From a bacterium EF100-94H03 bin56 (GTDB lineage: Bacteria; Pseudomonadota; Alphaproteobacteria; SP197): a DNA stretch of 64,000 nt. A program made the translations under genes and the position numbers. Every line of letters starts with the position of its first letter. Position 1 is the first letter of the stretch. Positions 35,790 to 44,507 of the stretch are shown here, one piece after another. A model generated the notes under the pieces. It saw only the letters and a list, made by a program, of their open reading frames with translations, was not told the DNA's origin and ran no database searches. The stretch covers positions 54,868-118,867 of the forward strand of contig MPMV01000010.1 of NCBI GenBank assembly GCA_002238685.1, given 5' to 3'.

Positions 35790-36548
35790 TCATGACTGCC
35801 GCTGGAGCCCACGGTTTTCACGCTGTGTGACCTCGAGCACCAGCGGTACGTGGTCACTCAAGCCTGAGCCAATCCAATCCTCGTATCGGCCAACGGTCAG
35901 GTCGAAGGAGCCTTTCGTCCATTCCTCCGGCATGAACACGTAGTCGATGTGGTAGGTCCGGCTGCGCCAGTAGAGTGTCGGTTCGGATTCGTTGCCGGCC
36001 TCGATACCGCGCGAAACATGGTAGGCGCTGACCAGTCCGAGACGCGCCAGGCTGCGGATTTCATTGGCGTGGTTCATCTTCCAGCCGGGACGGTCCCATT
36101 GAACGTGATTGTTGAAATCGCCCGCAACGACTGAGGGAGCCGACCGCAAGAACCTGCGATACCGCCCAAGTGCCTGCTGAACGTACCCGGGATTGTCCTT
36201 TCGCCGGTTGCCTTCGCTGGCGTTCTGCGCCCAGACACCGAGAAGATGGAGAGGTCCTTCCAGGCCGGGAAGCCCGCGCACAGCGACCGGTGCAATCCAG
36301 TGCAGGCTGTCGTCACATCGGTTTCGGTCGAAATCGAGAAGGGTCGTGCCGAAACCGGCCAGCAGGAGCCCCTTGTTCGGATTCTTGCCGACCCAGACCA
36401 GGGAAGCTTCCGCCAGTGCCGGAACCCGTTCAACAAGACGTTCCGGCGCGCCCGCTTCCGGGATCACGGCAAGGTCCGGGCGTAGCGCCATCAGTGCATC
36501 GATCTTGCGATGCAATGCCATCCTGCAGTTCCACGCGACTATGCGCAT
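35790..36548 (-). CDS. endonuclease/exonuclease/phosphatase (EEP) family protein
   Basis: Metal-dependent phosphoesterase fold of 252 residues. The motifs run in order: MRIVAWNCRMALHRKIDAL, LAVIPEAGAP, SVVAGDFNNHVQWDRPG, TYHIDYVFMPEEW and GLSDHVPLVLEV. The usual WNx, E, GDFN, D and SDH catalytic positions are present. Members cleave nucleic acids or remove phosphate from small molecules. It has no export signal. Its link to the metabolic locus is unclear, and it is separated from soxB by the operator region. Confidence 0.88.
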   Translation of the reverse strand: MRIVAWNCRMALHRKIDALMALRPDLAVIPEAGAPERLVERVPALAEASLVWVGKNPNKGLLLAGFGTTLLDFDRNRCDDSLHWIAPVAVRGLPGLEGPLHLLGVWAQNASEGNRRKDNPGYVQQALGRYRRFLRSAPSVVAGDFNNHVQWDRPGWKMNHANEIRSLARLGLVSAYHVSRGIEAGNESEPTLYWRSRTYHIDYVFMPEEWTKGSFDLTVGRYEDWIGSGLSDHVPLVLEVTQRENRGLQRQS

Positions 36549-37003
36549 CCCGGTCGCCGACTTGTGCCCGAAGACTCTTGGTAACCGGACTTCAGGGGGT
36601 CAAGAGAGTTCTTCACTCCCGAACTCGAAGTCCGTCTCTCGTGGATCACTCTCAACCAGCGAGCCGGATTTCCGATCTCCAAGCTGGCTCGATGACGCCT
36701 CCCCCGCGGAAGAAGTCGCTGGCAGAGGAGAAAGCCCTTGGTGGAGCAACCCGAAAACCTCACTGACATCAGGCTCGTGATCGGAGGCATTGGAGCCGAG
36801 GCTGATCTTTCCGGTTCCCTTTCGATCGACGCGTTCAACGGTCTCTGACAGGCGTTTCCCGTTCACGTGGTGATGATTACGAGCCGGCCCCACCAGGGAA
36901 CAGCGAGAGCGGTCCTGCTACCCACCCCTGGCCGCTCGGAAGCTGGTTCGGGATCCGGCCGGAACTTAGTTATCTTGCTGAATCGACGCTCCGACACCCG
37001 GTA
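36549..37003. other. divergent intergenic region before the MttB operon
   Basis: About 455 bases with no recognised gene. Short open frames here lack family features. The right end carries the regulatory palindrome; I see no other clear sites. Confidence 0.5.
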
Positions 37004-37015
37004 CTGTGATCACAG
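37004..37015 (+). promoter_or_regulatory. palindromic operator CTGTGATCACAG (site 3, MttB operon)
   Basis: The same perfect 12-bp palindrome as site 2, followed by TC and the -35-like TTGACG (37018-37023). A weak -10 candidate TTAGGC lies 17 bases later. The first gene starts 97 bases downstream. Confidence 0.75.
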
Positions 37016-37111
37016 TCTTGACGGGTGGCGGACCGGCTACTTAGGCTGGCGATCATGGAAGGTCGGTGCTTTGTAAATGCGTCACGACGGACTTCCCGGA
37101 GATAGAGTGCA

Positions 37112-37711
37112 ATGGCCGACCCGATCTGCTGGCTTGACATCGTTGAACCGGAGGACGCCGACGGCCTTCTCGCCGAAACCTATGATCTGATCCGACGCAC
37201 CGACGGATCGGTGCACAATCTCTACAAGGCCATGTCCTTGCGCCCGGAACCGATCCGCTGGGCCGATGGCCACTATCGCGCTGTTCTGCACAACAGCGAA
37301 AACTCCCTGCCTGAGTGGTTTCTGGAACTGGTCGCGACCATGGTCGCGCGGCTCGCCAGCTGCGCCTACGCCCAGACCCATCATGGCGCCAACCTTCGCT
37401 ATCTCGTCGGCGATGCCGCCAGGGCCGACGCCATGGTGGATGCGGCGGCGGCAGGCAGGGAAGCGGATGTCCTGGACGGCAAGCTCGCCGCGCTGGTCAG
37501 TTATGCCCGCAAGCTCGCCAATGAACCGGACGGCATGACGCAGGAGGACGTCTCCAGGGCCCGCAATGCCGGTGCCGACGATGCCGAGATTCTGGAGACC
37601 ACCCAGGTCGCAGCATGCTTTTCCTATTGGGTTCGCATCATCAATGGCCTGGGCATTCGGATCGGCAACGAGACCATTGGTCGCAAGGGTGGCGAACCAC
37701 GTGTGTCATGA
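37112..37711 (+). CDS. AhpD/CMD-like (peroxidase-related) protein lacking the second cysteine
   Basis: Protein of 199 residues in the carboxymuconolactone-decarboxylase/AhpD superfamily, close to the peroxidase-related group. These normally carry a CxxC-type redox pair followed by His (CxYCxxxH). Here the motif reads SCAYAQTHHG: Cys84 is kept but the second position is Ala87. A disulfide-based peroxidase reaction therefore looks impossible. The C-terminal FSYWVRIINGLGIRIGNE is typical of the group. It is first in the operon and overlaps the MttB gene by 4 bases (ATGA). A paralogue at 40924-41535 shows the same kind of loss. Confidence 0.85.
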   Translation: MADPICWLDIVEPEDADGLLAETYDLIRRTDGSVHNLYKAMSLRPEPIRWADGHYRAVLHNSENSLPEWFLELVATMVARLASCAYAQTHHGANLRYLVGDAARADAMVDAAAAGREADVLDGKLAALVSYARKLANEPDGMTQEDVSRARNAGADDAEILETTQVAACFSYWVRIINGLGIRIGNETIGRKGGEPRVS

Positions 37712-39159
37712 CGGCTCACCACGTTGACAAGGGCCGCACACAAGCCTCCGGCAGGCGCCGGCGCAAGAAGGGCGCGCCACCACCGCCGAGCCGATTCGCC
37801 CGGACATTGCGCCTGAAGATATTCAGCGAGAGTGATCTGGCAATCCTGCACCAGGCGACCCTGGCAATCCTGGAAAGGGTCGGTGTTGTCGTCGAGGACG
37901 ATGAAACGCGTACAGCATTGCTGACCCGGCCCGGCTGCCGCGAGATCAAGTCCGGTCGCCTGGTGATGATGCCGGAACTGGTCGAGCAGACGTTGGAGAC
38001 TGCGCCTTCGAAGGTCGTTCTTTACGATCGCAACGGACAGCTCGCCATGGATACCTCGGACGCGGTGCCGCGTTTTTGTCCCGGCGTCAACTGCATCAAG
38101 ACACTCGATCATCGTACCGGCGAGCACCGGGCCTGCATTCTTGCCGACATCGCCGCCACAGGCCGGGTCTGCGAAGCCCTCGCCAATCTCGATGTCGCGG
38201 CATCACTGGGGTATCCAAGCGATGTGCCGCCGGAAGACGAGGCGATAGCCACGGTGCGCACGCTGGTCGAGAACACCGTGAAGCCGGTCGCCTTTACCGG
38301 TCATGATGAAATTGCGACCCGACGCATCTGGCACCATCTGAGCGAGGTTGCCGGCGGAGACGATGCGCTCGCCGAAAAACCCACCGGCATCGATCTGGTC
38401 GGACCGGTATCGCCGCTGAAGCTTGGCGGTGAAACGTGCCGCCGACTGCGCGATGCTGCGCGGTGGTCCGTGCCGATCGTCTGCTATCCTGCGCTCTTTC
38501 CCGGCATGTCGGGGCCGATCACGCTGGCGGGATCGATTGCCCAGTCGAGTGCGGAAACGCTTGCCGGGCTTGTCGTCCACCAGAACGAACGGCCGGGCGC
38601 GCCTCTCATGTCCGGCACCGCCATTCTCCCCATGGACATGCGCCAGGCCGACCTGGCCTATGGTTCGCCGGAGTACAGCCAGGCCGGTCTTGGGGCTGCC
38701 GAGTTCTTCGATTATCTCGGTCTTCCCAGCTGGGTCGCCGCCGGCTGCAGTGACTCCCACGTGGTCGATCAGCAGGCTGCGGCCGAGGGCGCGGCCAACA
38801 TGACGACAGCAGTGCTGTCAGGCACGTCCTTCGTCCACAATCTGGGTTACCTGTCGGCCGGCAGGACAGGCTCGCTCGAAATGCTTGTCCTGGCGGACGA
38901 ACTGGCCGGCATGGCAAGCCGATTCGCCTCGGGCATCTCCGTCGACGAGTCGAGCGTCGCGGTCGATGTTGTTGCCCGCGCGGCTGAGGACAACAGTTTC
39001 CTGAGCGACGAGCATACCTACGGACGCTATCTCAGCGAGATGTGGTTTCCCACGCTGCTTGGCCGGTCGGACGTTGACCGGTGGCTCGAATCGGGAAGCG
39101 TCGCGCTCGAGGACCGCCTGAAGGCACGTCTTGACGATATCCTGGGATCAGCGCCATGA
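37708..39159 (+). CDS. MttB-family (trimethylamine methyltransferase-like) protein, non-pyrrolysine
   Basis: Protein of 483 residues in the MttB superfamily, whose TIM-barrel members move a methyl group from a quaternary or tertiary amine to a corrinoid protein. Family traits are LRLKIFSESDLAILHQATLAILERVGVVVEDDE near the start, PRFCPGVNCIKTLD, and AGCSDSHVVDQQAAAEGA in the C-terminal part. No in-frame TAG is present, so it is a non-pyrrolysine member like the glycine-betaine methyltransferase MtgB. No corrinoid protein gene is nearby, so the methyl acceptor is unknown. The N-terminus is basic (GRRRRKKGA). It overlaps both neighbouring genes by 4 bases. Confidence 0.9.
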   Translation: MTAHHVDKGRTQASGRRRRKKGAPPPPSRFARTLRLKIFSESDLAILHQATLAILERVGVVVEDDETRTALLTRPGCREIKSGRLVMMPELVEQTLETAPSKVVLYDRNGQLAMDTSDAVPRFCPGVNCIKTLDHRTGEHRACILADIAATGRVCEALANLDVAASLGYPSDVPPEDEAIATVRTLVENTVKPVAFTGHDEIATRRIWHHLSEVAGGDDALAEKPTGIDLVGPVSPLKLGGETCRRLRDAARWSVPIVCYPALFPGMSGPITLAGSIAQSSAETLAGLVVHQNERPGAPLMSGTAILPMDMRQADLAYGSPEYSQAGLGAAEFFDYLGLPSWVAAGCSDSHVVDQQAAAEGAANMTTAVLSGTSFVHNLGYLSAGRTGSLEMLVLADELAGMASRFASGISVDESSVAVDVVARAAEDNSFLSDEHTYGRYLSEMWFPTLLGRSDVDRWLESGSVALEDRLKARLDDILGSAP

Positions 39160-40625
39160 ACCATCGGCCAGAGCAAGGCCGCTTGCCCGGGGATGGACGG
39201 CTTGAGCCTGACTTCGAGCAAATGCGAAGTGACGGCTATGCCGCAATCGACCTGCTGGTGGACCACCTCTCCACGCTTTCGGACCGTTCGGTCGGTCATG
39301 TCGGTTCCGCGGGCGAGATGGCAGAACTTTTTTCCGCTGATCCACCTGACAGGGGGCGCCCGTTCACGGAAGTCCTGTCACACGCCAGGGAAGATATCTT
39401 CGCCAACAGCCTGCTTTGCAACCACCCGCGCTATTTTGCCTTCGTACCCGGTCCCAGCAACTTCTATGGCGTGCTGGGCGATCTGTTGGCGTCCGGTTTC
39501 AACATCTTTACCGGCACCTGGCTGGAAAGTTCCGGACCGGCTGCGCTCGAACTTTCGATGATTGACTGGCTTTGCCGGACGGTCGGCCTGCCGCCGCAGT
39601 CGGGGGGGCTGTTTGTCAGTGGCGGTTCTGTGGCCAATCTGACCGGTCTGGCCGTCGCGCGCCATGACAGGCTCGACGATCGAACGGACGACGCTGTCAT
39701 CTATTGCTCCGATCAGGTGCATGCCTCCGTCGACAAGGCGCTCTTCCTGCTCGGCTTCGGTTCGCATCAACTGCATCGGATCGGGACCGACAGCGAGTTC
39801 AGGCTCAACCCCGACCGTCTTCGACAGGCCATCGCCAGGGACCGTGCCCAGGGGAGACAGCCGTTTTGTGTCGTTGCCAATGCAGGTTCGACCAACACCG
39901 GCGCCGTCGATCCGTTGGCCCCTTTGGCTGACATCTGCACTCAGGAGGGGATGTGGTTTCATGTCGACGGCGCCTACGGTGCGAGTGCGGCGCTCGGTCG
40001 ACGGTCCGGTGAATTGCTGGCGGATCTCGGGCGTGCCGACTCCCTGGTTCTCGACCCCCACAAGTGGATGTTCCAGCCGTTTGAAATCGGCGCCGTCCTG
40101 GTACGTGACAAGACCCTGCTGGCCGAGACGTTCCGTACCTCGGCCGACTACATGCAGGACGCGAAGACAACAGGCCAGGAAATCAACTTCTGCGACCACG
40201 GCATCCAGTTGAGCCGCGGATTTCGGGCCCTCAAGCTCTGGGTGAGCCTTCAATGCCTGGGGCTGGACGCCATCAGGGAGGCGATCGACAGGGGCATTGT
40301 CCTCGCGGAAATGGCCGCCCGGGAAGTTCAACGCGATGACCGGTTCGAGGTGACATCACCGGCCTGCCTTGGCATCGTCACCTTTCGCTATGTCGGCAAC
40401 AGATTGGACGGGCGCGCGAGGCTCGACGAGATCAACGGAGCGATACCGCACGAGATCATGGCGACCGGTGAGGCTGTCGTCACGTCAACCGTTCTGGACG
40501 GTCGAATGGTCTTGCGCATGTGCGTCATCAACCCCCGAACCAGCGAGCACGACATACGCCGCACCGTCACCATGCTCGCCGATACGGGCGATCACTTGGC
40601 GCGCCATGCTGATGGAGTCGGCTGA
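39156..40625 (+). CDS. PLP-dependent group II amino acid decarboxylase
   Basis: Cytoplasmic decarboxylase of 489 residues, of the aromatic-L-amino-acid/glutamate/tyrosine type. The PLP lysine is Lys303 in LDPHKWMFQP. Asp271 in HVDGAYG contacts the pyridine ring, and His189 in DQVHASVDKA stacks on it. NAGSTNTGAVDPL is the typical phosphate-side loop. The substrate is not predictable. It overlaps the MttB gene by 4 bases, so decarboxylation and methyl transfer may act on the same compound. The next gene is 298 bases away, so a second promoter is possible there. Confidence 0.92.
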   Translation: MNHRPEQGRLPGDGRLEPDFEQMRSDGYAAIDLLVDHLSTLSDRSVGHVGSAGEMAELFSADPPDRGRPFTEVLSHAREDIFANSLLCNHPRYFAFVPGPSNFYGVLGDLLASGFNIFTGTWLESSGPAALELSMIDWLCRTVGLPPQSGGLFVSGGSVANLTGLAVARHDRLDDRTDDAVIYCSDQVHASVDKALFLLGFGSHQLHRIGTDSEFRLNPDRLRQAIARDRAQGRQPFCVVANAGSTNTGAVDPLAPLADICTQEGMWFHVDGAYGASAALGRRSGELLADLGRADSLVLDPHKWMFQPFEIGAVLVRDKTLLAETFRTSADYMQDAKTTGQEINFCDHGIQLSRGFRALKLWVSLQCLGLDAIREAIDRGIVLAEMAAREVQRDDRFEVTSPACLGIVTFRYVGNRLDGRARLDEINGAIPHEIMATGEAVVTSTVLDGRMVLRMCVINPRTSEHDIRRTVTMLADTGDHLARHADGVG

Positions 40626-40923
40626 GTGGCCGGCTGACAGCCACGGTGCTGACGATCCAGTCGAGTTCCAATGCAACGCTCTCCGGTGCCCCGGCTTCCG
40701 GTCTCGTTGAGCGCGACAGTTGTATCGCACTCATGTTTTCAGAACGCCGCGGTCCTCGCCTGCCCGCGGTCGGTCTGGTCCCGTCAGCCGAAACCGGCCA
40801 TGACCGGGATGGCGCCGGTCATGTGCAGGTTGGAAGGCTCAAGTTCGACGTGGACTCGCACGGGCAATCCCGACAATGTGGCGGTTTCCTGCCGGAAAGC
40901 GACGTGCAAGGAGGAGACAATCC

Positions 40924-41535
40924 ATGACGTCATGGATCACCATGATCGAGGATTCGAAGGCCTCGCCTGAACTGCAGGCCAGTCTCGAAAGGGCTCGCGG
41001 CCCATCCGGCCGGGTGGACAACGTCATGCGTGTCCATTCACTTCGGCCGCACACCATGATCGGCCATTGGACGCTCTACATGAGCGTCCTGCATGACGAT
41101 GGAAACGAACTTCCAATGTGGTTTCAGGAGGTGATCGCCTCCTGGGTCAGCATTCTCAACCGTTGCGACTATTCCCTCGCCAATCACTTCTCCAACGCAC
41201 GCCATCTCATCGCGGATGACGAGCGTGCCGACGCCATCCTGGCCGCGCTCAAGGCCGGACGTCCGGAGACTGCCTTCGAGACGGCTCATCTTGCCATGCT
41301 CCGCTATGCCGAGAAACTGACTCTTGAACCCGGCGCGATGGTCGAGAACGACCTTGCGGCCATGCGGGCCTGTGGCGTTGACGACGGCGCGATTCTTGAA
41401 GTCAACCAGATCTGCGGCTACTTCAACTACGTCAACCGCCTGCTGAACGGGCTCGGGGTGACCCTCGAAGGTGACGTGGTCGGATTCTACGTCTCACCCG
41501 AGAATTCCGCCGGTGAGACGACTGGAGCGACCTGA
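40924..41535 (+). CDS. second AhpD/CMD-like protein lacking the second cysteine
   Basis: Protein of 203 residues and a diverged paralogue of 37112-37711. The motif region reads NRCDYSLANHF: Cys81 and His88 are kept but the second Cys of CxYC is Ser84. The C-terminal YFNYVNRLLNGLGVTLEGD matches the paralogue in design. A GGAGGAGAC ribosome site precedes the ATG. Keeping two such proteins in one operon, both with one motif cysteine, suggests a retained non-peroxidase role, perhaps as a heteromer. Confidence 0.85.
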   Translation: MTSWITMIEDSKASPELQASLERARGPSGRVDNVMRVHSLRPHTMIGHWTLYMSVLHDDGNELPMWFQEVIASWVSILNRCDYSLANHFSNARHLIADDERADAILAALKAGRPETAFETAHLAMLRYAEKLTLEPGAMVENDLAAMRACGVDDGAILEVNQICGYFNYVNRLLNGLGVTLEGDVVGFYVSPENSAGETTGAT

Positions 41536-41536
41536 C

Positions 41537-42502
41537 ATGGCTTACGCCGCACACAAGGAGATCGACACCTCTGCCATACCGATCATCGATATCGGTCCCT
41601 TGCGCGACGGATCCGCGGAGTCCGGTGTCGCCAGAGAGATCCACGAAGCAAGCCGGGATGTCGGATTTCTCTACATCCGCAATCACGGGATCGATCCGGA
41701 ACTGATCGCCGAAGCGCATCGCAAGGGATTGGCGTTCTTTCGGCAGGACGACGAGATCAAGCGGGAAGTTTCCATCAACAAGGACCACCGGGGCTACCTG
41801 AGACCCGGCGCCTCGAAGATGGATGATGACGCTACGGCGGATCTCAAGGAGAGTTTCGTGTGGGGCCATGATTTCCCCCCATCACAGAGGATGAGACCCT
41901 TAGAGGGTGTCAACCAGTGGCCAGCGTCACTGCCGGGCCTGCGTCCGGTTCTGGAACGATACATCGTTGCCGCCAGCGAAGTCGCCCGACATGTGCTGCG
42001 CGGTTGCGCCCTGGGGCTTGGCCTGTCAGCCGACACCTTTCTTCAACGAACCTCCAGGCCGCTCAGCCGGGCGTCATTGACCTACTATCCACCTCAACCG
42101 GAAAATCTGGGCCCCGATGTCTTCGGTGTGTCGCCGCACACGGACTTCGGAGTTCTGACCGTGCTTCACCAGGACGAGGTCGGAGGCCTCCACGTGCAGG
42201 ATTACGAAGGCGAATGGGTGGCGGCTCCTCCCGTTCCGGGCACGCTTGTCGTCAATGTCGGTGACTTGCTGGCACGGTGGAGCAACAGCAAGCTGCGTTC
42301 GACACCTCACCGGGTGATCAACCGGTCGGGCCGCGAGAGACTGTCGATAGTTCTGGCTTTCGACCCTGATTTCGACACCCTGATCGATCCGTCGGTATCG
42401 TGCGCGGACGGCGAGGTTCCAGGTCACGATACGATAACCTGCGGCGACTATCTGGTGTGGCGGTTCGCCAGGTCATTCTCCTATGACGACGGGCCGTCAT
42501 GA
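41537..42502 (+). CDS. isopenicillin-N-synthase-like 2-oxoglutarate/Fe(II) oxygenase
   Basis: Oxygenase of 321 residues in the IPNS/plant 2OG dioxygenase family. The DIOX_N domain (IPIIDIGPLRDG, VGFLYIRNHGID) is followed by the jelly-roll core with iron ligands His201, Asp203 and His258 (SPHTDFG, STPHRV). Arg268 in RERLS is in the 2-oxoglutarate RxS position, so it probably uses 2-oxoglutarate, unlike true IPNS. It starts 2 bases after the AhpD-like gene and overlaps the next by 4 bases. Confidence 0.92.
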   Translation: MAYAAHKEIDTSAIPIIDIGPLRDGSAESGVAREIHEASRDVGFLYIRNHGIDPELIAEAHRKGLAFFRQDDEIKREVSINKDHRGYLRPGASKMDDDATADLKESFVWGHDFPPSQRMRPLEGVNQWPASLPGLRPVLERYIVAASEVARHVLRGCALGLGLSADTFLQRTSRPLSRASLTYYPPQPENLGPDVFGVSPHTDFGVLTVLHQDEVGGLHVQDYEGEWVAAPPVPGTLVVNVGDLLARWSNSKLRSTPHRVINRSGRERLSIVLAFDPDFDTLIDPSVSCADGEVPGHDTITCGDYLVWRFARSFSYDDGPS

Positions 42503-43578
42503 GAGACCTCCTCGACGACGATCTGCGGGACGGTGCGAGCAACCTGCTCCTTGACTGTGTCGGCATGAGCAAGGGCGATGATGTGCTTCTCGTGGGAGAA
42601 GACCATCGGCGCGCGTTCTTCGATACCCGTGTATGCCAGGTTCTCGCCACGGCGGTACGTGAACTGGGAGGCCGCCCGCACATCGTGATCGCGCCGGAAA
42701 CAGACGGGCCTGAAAATGTCCCGGATGAGGTTGCTCACGTCATAGACAGGATGGACCACACGATCTTTGTGTCCCGGCTTGGTGATCAGCTGCGGTTCCG
42801 GGAGATTGAGGGTTCCGGCACCAAGACGATGTGCTACCTCCACGACATCGAGTACTTGCGCAATGCCTTCGCTCGCGTGCCATACGGAGCCTTGAGAGAG
42901 GTCAACGAACTTCTTCAACGGGAAATTGCCGCAAGGCAGCACTGCCGCATCACCTGTCCCGAGGGGACCGATCTGTCCGGCCCGGTGTCCGGTGATGCCG
43001 CGGTTCTGGAGGATTTCAGCGTCAGGTTGTTTCCCGTGATGATTGTTCCACCGATCGAGGCCGGTGGACTTTCCGGGCGCCTCGTTCTCAGTCGATGGCT
43101 GTTGTCGACCTCCACCCATCTCTACGAGGACAGCTTTCTGACCTTGCCTGTCCCTCTCGTTGTCTGGCTGGAGGAGGGCAGGATCGTCGGCATCGACGGA
43201 GAGGCAGAAGAAGTCGATCGTGTCCGCCGGCACTTCGAAAGCGTCGCGTCCCGCTCAGGGGGTGAGGCCTTCAGGATCCACTCCTGGCATGCCGGCACCA
43301 ATCCAACGACCTTCTTCCATGGGCGTGCCGAGGACGATATCGAGAAATGGGCCGACATGGTATTCGGCAGCCCGCGCTACACGCACTTCCATGCCTGCGG
43401 CATCGCACCCGGTGACGTCTCGATCTCTCTCTTCGATACGACGGTTACCTTTGACGGAGAGGATTTCTGGAAGTGCGGCAGACTGGCATTCCTTGACCGC
43501 CCGGAGGTCCGTGACCTCCTGGGGCGCTATCCCGGTGCCGGGCGTGCCCTCGAGATGCGGTGCGATATCGGCATCTGA
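42499..43578 (+). CDS. M29 aminopeptidase-T-like / dihydroxypyridine-dioxygenase-like protein
   Basis: Protein of 359 residues that looks like the group annotated as leucyl aminopeptidase (aminopeptidase T), which also contains the NicX-type 2,5-dihydroxypyridine dioxygenase. Conserved regions are LLDCVGMSKGDDVLLVGEDH, ELGGRPHIVIAPETDGPE, EGSGTKTMCYLHD and, near the end, FHACGIAPGDVSISLFDTTV. The last region has the His/Asp pattern expected for metal binding. The assignment to this superfamily is moderate and the reaction is unknown. Two decayed copies lie at 9845-10269 and 20663-20826. It is the last gene of the MttB operon. Confidence 0.7.
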   Translation: MRDLLDDDLRDGASNLLLDCVGMSKGDDVLLVGEDHRRAFFDTRVCQVLATAVRELGGRPHIVIAPETDGPENVPDEVAHVIDRMDHTIFVSRLGDQLRFREIEGSGTKTMCYLHDIEYLRNAFARVPYGALREVNELLQREIAARQHCRITCPEGTDLSGPVSGDAAVLEDFSVRLFPVMIVPPIEAGGLSGRLVLSRWLLSTSTHLYEDSFLTLPVPLVVWLEEGRIVGIDGEAEEVDRVRRHFESVASRSGGEAFRIHSWHAGTNPTTFFHGRAEDDIEKWADMVFGSPRYTHFHACGIAPGDVSISLFDTTVTFDGEDFWKCGRLAFLDRPEVRDLLGRYPGAGRALEMRCDIGI

Positions 43579-43632
43579 ACCCTCAAGGCGTCTTCCGGGA
43601 GTCCGCGCGAACCTTGGATTCGGCAGGGTTTC

Positions 43633-44229
43633 CTATCCCTCCTCCGGCTTTGCCGGGGGAGTCCAGTATCGAAACCGGGGCACCCAGTTGTCTTCGTCGA
43701 TGCCGGCGAGTGCCAGCAAATGCCACAAGGGGCAGTAGAGGTCGCCGGGGCCGAAGATGACGCTGTTCCTGCGCAGCACCCGGTCTCCCGAACGCTCGTA
43801 GAGGACCGCTCCCGGCATGTTGCCCTCACCTTCCATCACGGATTGCTCGCGGATGTAGGATCCGCCGCCGTGAGAAGCGAGACGGAAGCGCCAGTTCCTG
43901 GAGTTGGCGAAGTCGCGCTGGAGGCGGGGTGGATCCCGTGAAAGCAGCACCACGGACACGGCGGATTCCAGGTGCGCGAGAACGCCGTTGAAGCCGTCTG
44001 CCCACAGGGTGCAGAACCGGCATTCCTGGCCCATGTTGTGGATGGCAAGCAGATGTTGCCTGTCTGTGAAGAGGTCGAGCAGCGTGACATCGCCACTCAG
44101 GGTCGCGAAGCGGTAGTCCGGCACCGGCTTCGGCGGTGTCGCCTTGCGCAATCTGTTCAGCCTCGCGGTGAGATCGAAGATTTCCCGTTCGAGTTCGGCA
44201 ATTTCCTGCTGCGACATGATGGTCTCCAT
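43633..44229 (-). CDS. DUF899 (thioredoxin-like) family protein
   Basis: Protein of 198 residues. It begins with a short coiled helix (QQEIAELEREIFDLTARLNRLRKA), then a thioredoxin-like domain with DLFTDRQHLLAIHNMGQECRFCTLWADGF, which contains the CxxC-type pair ECRFC, and ends GPGDLYCPLWHLLAL and WVPRFRYW. These are hallmarks of DUF899 proteins, whose reaction is not established. ATG 44217 (MSQQE) is an alternative start. It is convergent with the M29-like gene and divergent from the C45-like gene. Confidence 0.88.
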   Translation of the reverse strand: METIMSQQEIAELEREIFDLTARLNRLRKATPPKPVPDYRFATLSGDVTLLDLFTDRQHLLAIHNMGQECRFCTLWADGFNGVLAHLESAVSVVLLSRDPPRLQRDFANSRNWRFRLASHGGGSYIREQSVMEGEGNMPGAVLYERSGDRVLRRNSVIFGPGDLYCPLWHLLALAGIDEDNWVPRFRYWTPPAKPEEG

Positions 44230-44507
44230 TGAACGACACGCGAAGGAAGACGAACTCGCTCACTCGCCCCTACAGCCTCGCACTCCTTCGGCAAGCCGGG
44301 GCCTCCAGATTGTCACCTGGGCACACAGGGCCACCGCCAATCGTGTTGTCAGAACTGGAGAGCCCCTTCAGGAAGGGATTCGCCCCGGTCCGCCGCGTGG
44401 CAAGATTTACCATGATCGCGCCGGGGGCTACCATGTCTTATCGTGCTCATTGAGGACTTTGGAGGGATCCTGATGCCCGTCCCGGAAATCCGGCCGGCAC
44501 TGTCGGC

